Source: Phycisphaerae bacterium
GTDB taxonomy: Bacteria > Planctomycetota > Phycisphaerae > UBA1845 > UTPLA1
Reading direction: 5' to 3'
Length of the DNA: 39,117 bases
Assembly: GCA_016935885.1 (NCBI GenBank)
Contig: JAFGQA010000333.1
Coordinates: 1-39,117 of the forward strand
Part shown: one piece after another, positions 1 to 8,254 of the stretch
How the letters are laid out: each line of letters begins with the position of its first letter
How positions within the stretch are numbered: the first letter of the stretch is position 1
Made by a program: the position numbers and the translations under genes
Notes under the pieces: model-generated
The model's database searches: none
The model's input: the letters and a program-made list of their open reading frames with translations, nothing else
Told to the model about the DNA's origin: nothing

Positions 1-282
1 AGACTGGTCATCCCCGTCGGCCACAGGGGGGCGACGCTACAACGAAGCGTCAATGGAGCATGCACGCTCAACCCTAAAACGCTCTAGAAACCACACTGCA
101 CGGAGTCCTTCGTGCGATAGCGCAGAAATCCGACGATCACCGCGAGTGACGACAACATCAGCGCACGCCGCGCCGGATCACGCTACCAACGACGCACATC
201 TCACAATGCGATGACAAGCAGTGGTGACGTCAGCCAGATAGAGGTGCCGTCCCATTCACCGCTGAGTTGCACGCACATGGGG
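1..282. other. Non-coding left edge of the window
   Basis: I see no credible gene here. Positions about 27-87 resemble the right half of the palindrome at 28717-28800: both have a CACA(A)GGGG(C)GACGC block followed by AAACGCTCTAG. This is therefore probably a decayed, truncated copy of that repeat. The rest shows no recognisable RNA or regulatory structure. Confidence 0.5.
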
Positions 283-359
283 GCCTGCCGGCTTGCCGTT
301 TGGCGGACCTGCCCGCGGGCAGGCGGGTCAACCGTTTACGTTGTTTCTGCTCGGCTCCC
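283..359. repeat. Palindromic repeat family 1, copy 1 (left arm missing)
   Basis: Contains the family core CTTGCCGTTTGGCGGA, an internal perfect palindrome CCTGCCCGCGGGCAGG and the right arm ending GCTCGGCTCCC. The left arm seen in the other copies (GCGCGAGAATAACATG) is not present. It ends about 20 bp past the stop codon of the minus-strand hydrolase gene. Related copies lie at 3047-3157, 28411-28511 and 29829-29935. Confidence 0.8.
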
Positions 360-379
360 AACGAATCGCCCTGCGGCCG

Positions 380-1534
380 TCACTCTACAAAGCCCTCTTT
401 CTGAAGGATCCTCAAGATGGCCTCGGCCGCAACGCGGTGGCCATTGGGATTCCAGTGGGGGTCATCCTCGAAGCAGGTTGGAAACACGGTCGTGTTCTTG
501 AAGTCGTCGAGCAACGAGTAACAGGGAAAATCGACGCGGACGCTGTACGATTCCAGCCACTTGAACGGCTCCTCAACATAGGGGCCGAAGACCGTATAGA
601 AGTGCGCCTCGCAATTCCTGGGGCATTCACGATCGTTGTACTGGAAGCTCCGCGGCAGGCAGATCAGGATGAAGTCCGCATTGAGAACGTCCCTGCAATA
701 CGCGTGGATGTTGCGGATGTTCTTCTCGGTCTCGCCCATGTATTCGAGACTTCGCCCCAAGGCCTGGTTGGTCACGAAGTACTTCTCGTCCGGCACGATG
801 GCCTTGCGTCCACGCAACCACTGCCAAATGTTCTCGAGACGCCACCGCCTGTGAAGCTGCGCAACATCCTCCAACACTCCGATCCTGTGAGCCAAGAAGG
901 CGGCCGGCGACACTCCCCTTAATGGCTCGCCGATGAGATAGCATAGGTCGTCGTAGAAGTCGGTCATGTCGAGGCACAGAATGACGAGACGCGGGTGATA
1001 ACTCTGTCCGATGTCCTTCAGCAGCCTGTAAGAAAGCAATGGGCTGGAGGAAACCCAGCCGAAGTTGACCGTCCGGACCGGCACTGCGGGATCTCGGGCA
1101 TTGATCATCGCCTCCAATTGAGTGGGGAAGGCATCCCTCCCATTCTCCAACTTCTCCCCGTAGGTGAACGAATCGCCAAGGAAGATGATGTTGAACTCAT
1201 CGGGGCTGAAATCGCAGGCTTCCCTGTCGCACCGGATGCCGTCCGAGTTGATGCCGGCTGCTTGATTGGGCCTCATCCGGTGATCGACGTCGAGATGGTG
1301 CGTTTGGGCAATGCGCCTTCGAATAATCATGCCGCCAAAGTACTGGAGGGCAGCGAAGGACAGGAGGCAACTCACCGCACAGACAATGATCTTTCGTTCT
1401 CGCTTGTAAAAGATTTGGTAGGCTACCCAGGTCAGTCCGCCGATTACGATGGTCGTCAGGAAATCAGTAAAAAGAATGCCGCAGAGCAGGTAGCACGCGG
1501 CGAGGATGTACATGTTCTTCTTGTCGTTGCTCAC
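380..1534 (-). CDS. Membrane-anchored SGNH/GDSL-type hydrolase
   Basis: This 384-residue protein has two hydrophobic segments near the N-terminus (about residues 8-34 and 49-68), then a probable extracytoplasmic SGNH-hydrolase-like domain. Block I is visible as IIFLGDSFTYGE, with the presumed nucleophile Ser. A C-terminal DDPHWNPNGH supplies the Asp-x-x-His pair expected of block V. Family members deacetylate, acetylate or otherwise modify glycans and lipids, so a cell-surface sugar-modifying role is likely; the substrate is unknown. The first codon is GTG, 16 nt after the stop of the upstream gene at 1551, which suggests translational coupling. An ATG seven codons later is the alternative start. 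It is the last gene of the minus-strand group that also contains nuoD and nuoE. Confidence 0.8.
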   Translation of the reverse strand: MSNDKKNMYILAACYLLCGILFTDFLTTIVIGGLTWVAYQIFYKRERKIIVCAVSCLLSFAALQYFGGMIIRRRIAQTHHLDVDHRMRPNQAAGINSDGIRCDREACDFSPDEFNIIFLGDSFTYGEKLENGRDAFPTQLEAMINARDPAVPVRTVNFGWVSSSPLLSYRLLKDIGQSYHPRLVILCLDMTDFYDDLCYLIGEPLRGVSPAAFLAHRIGVLEDVAQLHRRWRLENIWQWLRGRKAIVPDEKYFVTNQALGRSLEYMGETEKNIRNIHAYCRDVLNADFILICLPRSFQYNDRECPRNCEAHFYTVFGPYVEEPFKWLESYSVRVDFPCYSLLDDFKNTTVFPTCFEDDPHWNPNGHRVAAEAILRILQKEGFVE

Positions 1535-1550
1535 GGGACCGGACCACTCA

Positions 1551-2813
1551 CTAAATCGTCGGGTTCGAGTTGAAATACAACACGCTCCATGCGATCGCCG
1601 CCACCGTCAACCACGACCGCCGCGGCCCCATTGTCTGCGGAGCGATCACCACCAGCCATATCGGAGCGTAATCCAACATATAACGATAGTACCCTGGCTG
1701 ACAATATCCCGTATTGTGATAGCAGATCAGACCGGCAATGACCAGGAAAGACGCCAACATCAACATCTGGCGCAGTTTATCCCGCCACCAGCGACGGGCA
1801 TCGTAGATCACGAACAGCAATAGCGGCGTTGTAAACCAGATGCTCGCGCCGTACGAGTCCAGCACCGGCCGGATGCCGTATTTGCCCATCTCCCACCCCG
1901 GCAACTCGAAATTCATGAACCAGATGTTCCGCCCGATGAACTCCGGCGAAAACAGGGCACTGCGGCCGCGTTGGGCCATCTCGTCTATCCGGCCTTCGTA
2001 GACGTACGTGTAGCCGCTATCGAATGGCGAACCAAACTTCAACGCGTTGAGCACCATAGGCACGGCCAACGTCACCACCAACGCCGCTACCGCCGCGATC
2101 ATTCGCCGCCGCCGCCAGCCGACGTCCCACTGCCACGCCGCCCACAAAACGGGCACGGCGAAAGCGATCGTCGTTGGCCGCGACCAAACCGCGATCACCA
2201 AGCCCACCAACGCACCGGCTATCCTGCGACGCCCCAACAGCGAAATCGCGATCAACATCAAACCCGTCTGCGAGAGCAGATGGTTGATGTGGTGGATGCC
2301 CCCGATGCGCGCCGCCGCCAGGCAGGCGATGACAGGCGTGCCCGCCATCCATCCCAATGTCAGCAGGGCCGCCCAGGATGCCTTCCCCGTCGCACGAACC
2401 AGCGCCCAGAACCCAAGCAGCGGCAGCGGCAAGGCAACCAGCTCGACGTACCACGGAGTGTAGAAGGTCTCCACCGGATGCCCCTGCCGCTGGGCCAGCA
2501 CCGTCGCCCCGTACGCCAGGAACGTGAACAACGGCGGATTGACACTGTAAACACGCCCTTGATATAGTGCCGAGTCCCAAACCCGCTCCTGGATATCCAG
2601 CCGACCATCGTACCAGGCCAACGCCTCTAGGAAGTTGGTGTTGCCCGTGGACCTGGTTAGTTTCCACTCGCTGATTCGCGCCTTCGGCCCAACGACCACA
2701 TGAACGGCCACCAACAGCAAGACCAGGCAGCCCGCCACCCTCCATGGTGATTCGCCCGCCGCTTCAGGAAGATGCGTGCCGTCGCATGATGCTTCGTTGT
2801 CGGACACGCCCAT
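1551..2813 (-). CDS. Polytopic membrane protein, possible GT-C-type glycosyltransferase (paralog B)
   Basis: About 420 residues with a single N-terminal membrane helix, a long hydrophilic loop and roughly eight more hydrophobic segments. The loop carries conserved Asp/Glu residues and a YSVNPPLFTFL motif. This layout resembles GT-C-fold transferases that use polyprenyl-linked sugars, but I see no diagnostic motif, so function is inferred. It is a clear paralog of the protein at 4112-5557. Shared blocks include GIHHINHLLSQ (B) with GVHHINHLLSQ (A), KFGSP, and a YHNTG.....YYRYMLDY block matching YHGTG.....YYRFALDF. B lacks the low-complexity inserts found in A. The start is chosen at ATG 2813, with an AAGGG upstream. 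In-frame starts also exist at 2879 and 2906, in a stretch that looks repeat-derived. Confidence 0.7.
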   Translation of the reverse strand: MGVSDNEASCDGTHLPEAAGESPWRVAGCLVLLLVAVHVVVGPKARISEWKLTRSTGNTNFLEALAWYDGRLDIQERVWDSALYQGRVYSVNPPLFTFLAYGATVLAQRQGHPVETFYTPWYVELVALPLPLLGFWALVRATGKASWAALLTLGWMAGTPVIACLAAARIGGIHHINHLLSQTGLMLIAISLLGRRRIAGALVGLVIAVWSRPTTIAFAVPVLWAAWQWDVGWRRRRMIAAVAALVVTLAVPMVLNALKFGSPFDSGYTYVYEGRIDEMAQRGRSALFSPEFIGRNIWFMNFELPGWEMGKYGIRPVLDSYGASIWFTTPLLLFVIYDARRWWRDKLRQMLMLASFLVIAGLICYHNTGYCQPGYYRYMLDYAPIWLVVIAPQTMGPRRSWLTVAAIAWSVLYFNSNPTI

Positions 2814-3046
2814 GGTGGACCCTTCATCGCCGAACGACCCAGCCGGCCTGCCAGGATCACCTGACCGGCCATCCTTCATGCCAGGTTCATCCAGGCCTTG
2901 CCCCACGGCCCGCCCCGTCGCAGTTTCTCAAAGCCCCCCGACAAGGCTACCCGTGGTACTACCAACTGTGGCGCCGCCGTCAAAGCGAGTGGAGACGCAG
3001 GCTTCATCGCCCAGACCACAGAACAAACGTTGTTGCGAGGCTATCA

Positions 3047-3157
3047 GGCGTCGCGCGAGAATAACATGATCGGTTGTGCCGCTCGGCTGGCTTGCCGTTT
3101 GGCGGACCTGCCCGCCGGCAGGCGGATCAACCGCTTACGTTGTTTCTGCGCGGCTCC
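3047..3157. repeat. Palindromic repeat family 1, copy 2 (complete)
   Basis: A complete element of about 111 bp. The left arm (3047-3076) and the right arm (3128-3157) are imperfect inverted repeats that could fold into a long hairpin. The core carries CTTGCCGTTTGGCGGA and CCTGCCCGCCGGCAGG. It lies about 100 bp past the nuoE stop codon. The surrounding 2907-3257 region shows no gene. Confidence 0.85.
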
Positions 3158-3257
3158 TTACTGATGTCTGAATGGCTAATGAAGTGCTCCACAAGCTCTC
3201 GGATGGCCATCCGTGGGCCTCCGGCGGCAACCAGGTGTCTCCTTGACCATTCAAGCT

Positions 3258-3911
3258 TCAATAGTCAGTTTGCTCGGCTCCCGGAGTCTTCTCGGCCCCG
3301 TGGTCCGCCGCGTTTCGCTTCTCGACTTTCGACTTTCGACTCTCGACTGTGCTATCGAATAGATCCGACCTCGCCATCGAGACCCGATCGTTCTGTGGGT
3401 CCTTCAGTATCTTCTTCACGTCCTCCGGCTTCACGCACTTGTGCAGCTTCTCGTTGATCAACACGCACGGTCCGTGATCGCACGCCGCCAGGCACTCCTC
3501 CGTCATCAGGCTGTATTCGCCGTCTGGCGTCGTCTCGTGCTCGTCGATGCCCAGCTCCTCCTTCAACGCATTCAGAACCGCCTCGGCCCCCATCAAGTGG
3601 CACGACAGGCTCCGGCACGCCACGATCACCTTCCGCCCCTTGGGGTGATCCCAGAAATGGGTGTAGAAGCTCATCGTGTCCAGCACCGCGCTCGGCGGGA
3701 TCCCCAATACCTCGGCGATCTCCTTCATCGCCTGCGGTCCGACGTGCCCCAACGCGTCTTGCACGATATGCAACGCCGGCAGCAACGCCGCACGCTTGGT
3801 CTCGTACCGCGGGAAGAACGAACGAATCTTCTCCTTCACTGCCTCGCTCAATACCGGCTCGGTGTCTTCAGGAATCACAGGGGTCCGACGATCGACCGAT
3901 TTCCATGCCAT
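3258..3911 (-). CDS. nuoE: NADH-quinone oxidoreductase subunit E (2Fe-2S)
   Basis: This is the thioredoxin-fold 24-kDa subunit of complex I, which carries the N1a-type [2Fe-2S] cluster near the NADH/FMN module in the cytoplasm. The four cluster cysteines are visible: Cys99-x4-Cys104 (CRSLSC) and Cys140-x3-Cys144 (CLAAC). The helical N-terminal part (residues 25-90) is also family-typical. The start at ATG 3911 (MAWK) follows an AGAGGTGAGG Shine-Dalgarno region. The last roughly 25 residues (VESRKSKVEKR...) are encoded by a CGACTTT-type simple repeat and are absent from ordinary NuoE proteins. nuoF, the usual partner, does not follow. The gene lies between the two membrane paralogs, so the NADH module of this organism must be completed elsewhere. 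Confidence 0.93.
   Translation of the reverse strand: MAWKSVDRRTPVIPEDTEPVLSEAVKEKIRSFFPRYETKRAALLPALHIVQDALGHVGPQAMKEIAEVLGIPPSAVLDTMSFYTHFWDHPKGRKVIVACRSLSCHLMGAEAVLNALKEELGIDEHETTPDGEYSLMTEECLAACDHGPCVLINEKLHKCVKPEDVKKILKDPQNDRVSMARSDLFDSTVESRKSKVEKRNAADHGAEKTPGAEQTDY
3313..3353. repeat. Simple-repeat cassette (CGACTTT type) in nuoE 3' end
   Basis: Tandem, slightly varied units of CGACTTT/CGACTCT running through the 3' end of nuoE in frame. It is one of several short-unit cassette types scattered over the window. Confidence 0.75.
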
Positions 3912-4111
3912 GGTTGCCTCACCTCTAAGAAACTCACACTGACCCATTCCTGGAACAAGAGCCGCGGACTTCGGTCCGCGCGGCCCTCCGCACAGGTGTC
4001 AAACGGCGGAGCGTGATCGTGAGCTGCGCCTGCGACCAAAAGCCCGCACGGGCGGAGGCCCGCAGCCCGTGGATGACGCATCATCGTGCACGGTCATTGG
4101 GCTTCGTGTCC

Positions 4112-5557
4112 CTACGCGACACCCACCGCCCACCGACCAAGCATCGCGAAGTAGGCCACGCTCCACGCCACGCACGCCAGCGTTGCCCACCGCCGCCAGC
4201 CGGTCGTCAGCCACGGCGCCCCCACCACGAACCAGACCGGGATGAAATCCAGCGCGAAGCGGTAATAGCCATACTGCCGCTGCCCGGTGCCGTGGTAAAC
4301 AAGCAGCGCCGCGATGATCACCATTGAGCACAACATCAGGATGCGTGCCGGCACCTCCCGCCACCACGTACGCACGCCCAGAAGGATCAGCACCAGCAGT
4401 GGGGTCGTCAGCCACATGCTCGTGCCGTATTCCGACGGCTGCCAGGATAAGGTGCCCCTCTCCGCCGTGCCCCACGGGACCGCCAAGTTCATATAATACG
4501 CGTTGCGCCCGAGGAAGGCGGCCGAAAACAGCCCGTGTGCCCGGGTGCTGGCCGCCAACGCGTGATCCCGACCGACGTAGATCAACTCGTATCCATTGCG
4601 GAGCGGGCTGCCGAACTTCGCCCAGTTCAACCCCATCGGGACGGCCGCGATTACCGCCAACCCGACCAATGCCACGGCCATCCACCACGCACGCGATGCC
4701 GTCCACGTCCCCCTCACGAGCGATGCACCGTTGTGACGTTTCGACGCCTCGACGCCTCGCCATTTCGCCGCTTCGCCGTTTCGACGTTTCGTTGGCTCGC
4801 CTCGCCAGACTACCGCCAGCAGTGCCACGGCGAAGACACCCGTCAACTGCCGGCTCCACGCGGCGATCAACAAGCTGAGCAACATCAACCAAAGCCGGCG
4901 ACGGCCAAGTAGTTCGCCTGCCAGCAGCAACAGGCCGATCTGCGACAGCAGGTGATTGATGTGATGCACGCCATCGTGCCGTGCCTCGTCCAAACACGGC
5001 AGCACCGCCGTGCCGCCGAGCCAGCCAATCGTCAAGACGGCCGCCCAGGCCGATTGACGATTGATGGCTGACGACCGACGATTGACACCTTCCGGTCCGC
5101 AATCCCCAATCCCCAATCCGCAATCCCCAATCCCGCGGCCCGTCCGCCGGTAGAACACCCAGTAGCCCACCAGTGGCAGCGGCAGCCCGTACAGAACGAG
5201 CGGCAAGACCCGCATCTCCGGAGGCGCGCGCAGGTCGGCGCTCAACTGTCCAGGTGCCGTCGCGACAAAGCCGATGATCGATTGGAGCGGCGGGAAAACA
5301 TTGTACACCTTTCCGGTCTCGGCGACGTACGCCGTATCCCACAGCCGGTACGGCAGGGACAACTGTCCGTGCCACCAGGACAGGCCCTCCAGAAAGGCGG
5401 GGTTCCACGGCGTCGTCACCCTCCATCGCAGCCACCCGGCACCGAGCCCATGGACCGATTCGAGCACGACCAGAACCGCGACAAACCACAAGACGACCGG
5501 CCAAGACGACGCCCCGGTTCCCCACGACCATCGCCACCGCCACGTCTTCCCTGTCAT
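4112..5557 (-). CDS. Polytopic membrane protein, possible GT-C-type glycosyltransferase (paralog A, with two inserts)
   Basis: A 481-residue membrane protein with one N-terminal helix, a hydrophilic loop (about residues 50-80, ending YNVFPPLQSII) and about eight further hydrophobic segments. It is homologous over its whole length to the protein at 1551-2813. A function as a GT-C-like sugar transferase on the periplasmic side is only inferred. Compared with that paralog it carries two extra segments. One is an exact 27-codon insert (5054-5134, GIGDCG repeats and following) between TGR and SAWAA. The other is a Lys/Arg-rich stretch around 4710-4800 (KRRNGEAAKWRG). Both are made of the simple repeats found elsewhere in the window. 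Start at ATG 5557, with GGGAC just upstream. It separates nuoD from nuoE. Confidence 0.7.
   Translation of the reverse strand: MTGKTWRWRWSWGTGASSWPVVLWFVAVLVVLESVHGLGAGWLRWRVTTPWNPAFLEGLSWWHGQLSLPYRLWDTAYVAETGKVYNVFPPLQSIIGFVATAPGQLSADLRAPPEMRVLPLVLYGLPLPLVGYWVFYRRTGRGIGDCGLGIGDCGPEGVNRRSSAINRQSAWAAVLTIGWLGGTAVLPCLDEARHDGVHHINHLLSQIGLLLLAGELLGRRRLWLMLLSLLIAAWSRQLTGVFAVALLAVVWRGEPTKRRNGEAAKWRGVEASKRHNGASLVRGTWTASRAWWMAVALVGLAVIAAVPMGLNWAKFGSPLRNGYELIYVGRDHALAASTRAHGLFSAAFLGRNAYYMNLAVPWGTAERGTLSWQPSEYGTSMWLTTPLLVLILLGVRTWWREVPARILMLCSMVIIAALLVYHGTGQRQYGYYRFALDFIPVWFVVGAPWLTTGWRRWATLACVAWSVAYFAMLGRWAVGVA
4710..4800. repeat. Simple-repeat cassette (CGACGTTT type) inside paralog A
   Basis: Units of 8 bp (CGACGTTT, CGACGCCT, CGCCGTTT and variants) repeated six to eight times. 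In the minus-strand gene they encode a basic stretch that the paralog at 1551-2813 lacks. Similar units occur in mutL (9328-9362) and at the nuoD 5' end (6925-6975). Confidence 0.75.
5054..5134. repeat. 81-bp in-frame insert of simple repeats inside paralog A
   Basis: Composed of CGATTGACGATTG-type units followed by CAATCCC-type units. Alignment with the paralog at 1551-2813 places the edges exactly: ...TGR|insert|SAWAA... against ...TGK|ASWAA.... The inserted length is 27 codons, although the 7-bp repeat unit is not a multiple of three. Confidence 0.8.
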
Positions 5558-5711
5558 CACGTCCCATCACAACGCAACGTCCAATCCATCACGTACCCCC
5601 CGCCGCACTTCCAGCACATGGATCCAACAGTTGCCCCCCACCTCCAAACCTTGCCATCTCCCTATCGCCATGTTCCGACTGGAAAGTCTCCGTTTTCGGC
5701 CGTCAACATGC

Positions 5712-6989
5712 CTACCTGTCCAGCTCCCCGGCGATGATGTTCAGGCTCCCCAGCACCGCTACGACCTCGCTGATGCTGTGCCCCTCAACCAGCTTGGAGA
5801 AGCACTGATAGTTGATGAAGCTCGGCGCCCTTGTCCTCGCCCGATAGGGACACTTCCCGCCGTCCGACACCAGGTAAAACCCCAACTCGCCGTTCGCCGT
5901 CTCGTTCGCCGCGTACACCTCTCCGATCGGCGGCTCGAGGCCGCGATTCACCATGATCTTCTGGAAATGATGGATCAGGCCTTCGATCGAGAAGTGGATC
6001 TCCCGCTTGTCCGGCAACGTCACGCTCCCATCCGGCAGGACGTTCACCGGCCCCGCCGGGATGCTGTCCACCAGTTGCTCGACGATCGCCATCGACTGGC
6101 GGACCTCCTCCAACCGAACCAGGTATCGATCGTACGTGTCCCCATGCGACGCGATCGGCACCTTGAACGACACGCCACTCGATCCCTTGCCGTCCCAGTC
6201 GTTCCCATAGCACAGATACGGCTCGTCCTTGCGAAGGTCGCGCTTCACCCCGCAGGCCCGCGCGATCGGTCCCGTCCAGCTCCATGCCACCGCCTCGTCG
6301 TGGCTCAGCACGCCGATGCCCTTGGTCCGCTCCACGAAGATCCGGTTTCGCGTCAGCAGCGACTCGAAATCCTCCAACGCCTGCGGCATACGTTTCAGAA
6401 AGGCCTTGACGCGAGCCGGCCATCCGTCCGGCATGTCGGACATCAGGCCCCCGACGCGGGTATAACTGGTCGTAAACCGGTGCCCGCAGATCTCCTCGAA
6501 CAGGTCATAGATGTGTTCCCGCTCGTTGAAGACATACATGAACGCCGTGAAGCCCCCCAAGTCTAGCCCCGCTACACTGAGCGTCACCAAGTGATCCTGG
6601 ATGCGGGCCAACTCCGCCACGATCGTCCGGAGCACCTTGCACCGTGGCGTGGGGTCGATCCCGAACAGCTTCTCGCACGCCGTGTGCCACGTGATGTTGT
6701 TGGCCATCGGGCTGACGTAGCTCATGCGGTCCGTGACCACGACGTACTGGTTGTAGTCTAGGTGCTCGCCTAGCTTCTCGAAGCCGCTGTGCAGATACCC
6801 GATGTGCGGCGTGCAGGCGACGATGATCTCCCCGTCCAGCTCCAGCACGAACCGGAGCGTCGTATGCGTCGCGGGGTGCTGCGGCCCGAAATTCAGCGTC
6901 CACATATCCCCGCCGATGTCCTCACGCTCCAGCGACGTCCCGACGTTCCGACGTCCCGACGTCTCCACGTCCTTCGGCATCGTTGCCAT
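5712..6989 (-). CDS. nuoD: NADH-quinone oxidoreductase subunit D (49 kDa)
   Basis: This is the quinone-site subunit of complex I. It sits at the membrane interface and helps bind ubiquinone or menaquinone next to the N2 cluster subunit. Recognisable blocks are NFGPQHPATH near residue 33, HIGYLHSGFEKLGE, DRMSYVSPMANN, GFRFTTSY-like helices in mid-protein, and the C-terminal SLNIIAGELDR that matches the family ending. The length (425 residues) is normal. The start at ATG 6989 has GGAG nine bases upstream; an earlier in-frame start at 7019 has no such support. Residues 6-22 (KDVETSGRRNVGTSLER) come from a CGACGTCC-type simple repeat and precede the conserved domain. It appears to be the first gene of this minus-strand group; nuoA-C are not in the window. 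Confidence 0.95.
   Translation of the reverse strand: MATMPKDVETSGRRNVGTSLEREDIGGDMWTLNFGPQHPATHTTLRFVLELDGEIIVACTPHIGYLHSGFEKLGEHLDYNQYVVVTDRMSYVSPMANNITWHTACEKLFGIDPTPRCKVLRTIVAELARIQDHLVTLSVAGLDLGGFTAFMYVFNEREHIYDLFEEICGHRFTTSYTRVGGLMSDMPDGWPARVKAFLKRMPQALEDFESLLTRNRIFVERTKGIGVLSHDEAVAWSWTGPIARACGVKRDLRKDEPYLCYGNDWDGKGSSGVSFKVPIASHGDTYDRYLVRLEEVRQSMAIVEQLVDSIPAGPVNVLPDGSVTLPDKREIHFSIEGLIHHFQKIMVNRGLEPPIGEVYAANETANGELGFYLVSDGGKCPYRARTRAPSFINYQCFSKLVEGHSISEVVAVLGSLNIIAGELDR
6925..6975. repeat. Simple-repeat cassette (GACGTCCC/GACGTTCC type) at nuoD 5' end
   Basis: Several 8-bp units of GACGT(C/T)CC lie inside the first codons of nuoD. They are related to the cassettes at 4710-4800 and 9328-9362. 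Confidence 0.65.
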
Positions 6990-7097
6990 TGCCTGCTCTC
7001 CGACTTCCCAATGTGGCACAGCACCAACACACGCGCCGGATCGGTAACGCCCGCCAGCGATCCCCAGTTATCCGGGCCTTCCGACCGTGTGCAGCAC

Positions 7098-7125
7098 ATC
7101 GTACAGGACTTGTCGAGGTTCGCAA
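7098..7125 (-). promoter_or_regulatory. Possible promoter upstream of nuoD
   Basis: On the minus strand TTGCGA (7120-7125), a 16-bp spacer and TACGAT (7098-7103) form a sigma70-like pair about 110 bp upstream of the nuoD start. The matches are moderate and GC-rich DNA yields such pairs by chance, so this is tentative. Confidence 0.3.
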
Positions 7126-7370
7126 TGGACGGCGACGACGGGCAATCCGGGGCAACAGGCGGAGGTCGCACGAATCCCACCCGGGCTGCCCAGCCAGAAG
7201 ACCGGCGCCAGAACTCGCTACCACGGTTGCGTCCTAGAATCTGCTCGGCGCCCGGGCCACAAAGGTCTTTGGATGCATCCTAAACCCACGGCCTGGTCCT
7301 TTCGACATGTAGACCGGTGGTTGGGATCCGCGGCTTCCTTGGCCTTCGTGGCCATCTGTGGGGGGAGTTC

Positions 7371-7574
7371 ATGAACTGGAGCCGACTCTACGAGCTACTC
7401 CAAGGCAACCGCCAGCTCCTTCAAGATCCTGCGATCGCCGGCCTTCTCGAGGACCGCCTCCGCCAGATCGAGACCGCTCAGGACCAGCTCGAACAGGAGG
7501 CCCTCCGGTGCGACCAGTTCCTCGACATCGCCGACGATTTCGCGACACCCGCCCCCCAAGATGCAGAACACTGA
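7371..7574 (+). CDS. Small hypothetical protein, 67 residues
   Basis: I do not recognise the family. The ORF begins MNWSRLYELLQ at an ATG preceded by GGGGGGAG about five bases upstream, a good ribosome site. It encodes an acidic, helical protein rich in Leu, Gln, Asp and Glu (LLEDRLRQIETAQDQLEQEA), likely a short coiled coil or helical hairpin. No membrane segment or signal peptide is visible. It runs on the plus strand between two minus-strand groups. The strong ribosome site and biased composition favour a real gene. No neighbour suggests a function. Confidence 0.5.
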   Translation: MNWSRLYELLQGNRQLLQDPAIAGLLEDRLRQIETAQDQLEQEALRCDQFLDIADDFATPAPQDAEH

Positions 7575-7669
7575 GACTCCCTAACGAGCCACGGACCCTG
7601 ATCGTGTGACACTCGCACGTGCCATCACTGCCTCGTCCCCATTAATCCCTCCTCGCCATCTGTTCTCGG

Positions 7670-8155
7670 TCAGCCTTCCGAAGAATCATCGCGGTCTTGC
7701 ACACCCGTCTCATCCCATTCGCAGACGGGCCAACCCAATTCGAATCGCCGTTTCTCGTCCTGCTGTAACGCCGCCTTGAACTCCGAATCCGTGAGCTTCC
7801 TGACCGAACCATCCGCGAACAACACATGGCGCCTGTGCCCGGAAAACATCCTCAAGTCCGCCAGGGTCCATGCCCCTTTCTCGAACGCGAGGACGAGACT
7901 CGAATCTTGTCGCAAGGAGCCGACACCGGGATGGTAGATATAAGAAGAATACGCTGGACCCGTTGGCGCGTAGATCGCTCCTGGGTCGCAGGGCGAGATG
8001 TATTGTTTCCTAGTCGTGTAGTCAGCCGCTTCCAAGTCGCTTAGACAGGGGGGATACACACCAAGATCCCGGTGATACAGCACGATCGTGTAGCCGATGC
8101 TCTCCAGGTTTGCGACGCTGATCGACGCTTTGCTCACGTTCCGCACGACTGCCAA
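7670..8155 (-). CDS. Pilin-like (H...DG-type) secreted or membrane protein
   Basis: The segment VANLESIGYTIVLYHRDLGVYPP resembles the NLKQIGLALHNYHD region of planctomycete type II pseudopilin-like proteins. HVLFADGSVRKLTDSEF near the C-terminus matches their H-x-DG ending. The listed start is TTG 8155. The frame stays open upstream to 8254 and there encodes a membrane helix (LWGTFLVSVILLSIAGF) that a pilin-like protein would need, but no ATG, GTG or TTG lies in front of it. The true start may be a rare codon such as CTG 8221. The gene in the same frame just upstream (8255-8524) ends with TGA at 8255-8257. The role is probably surface or secretion related, and the detailed function is unknown. 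Confidence 0.6.
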   Translation of the reverse strand: MAVVRNVSKASISVANLESIGYTIVLYHRDLGVYPPCLSDLEAADYTTRKQYISPCDPGAIYAPTGPAYSSYIYHPGVGSLRQDSSLVLAFEKGAWTLADLRMFSGHRRHVLFADGSVRKLTDSEFKAALQQDEKRRFELGWPVCEWDETGVQDRDDSSEG

Positions 8156-8254
8156 GGAATGCCGGCACGAGAAACCCGCGATAGACAGCAGAATGACGGA
8201 AACCAGGAACGTGCCCCACAGGCGCGGCCGACTGGGCCGTTGGTTGGCCTCGAG

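Noticed and set aside
283..359. Insertion sequence
   Set aside because: The family 1 elements are about 100 bp and contain no transposase frame; they are at most non-autonomous.
3999..5570. Open frame of 523 codons on the minus strand
   Set aside because: Same strand but different frame from paralog A, whose homology to paralog B proves the real frame.
5274..6566. Open frame of 430 codons on the plus strand
   Set aside because: It is antisense to nuoD and shows no domain.
6893..7180. Small gene upstream of nuoD
   Set aside because: The frame overlaps the nuoD 5' end, has no ribosome site and its C-terminal half is repeat sequence.
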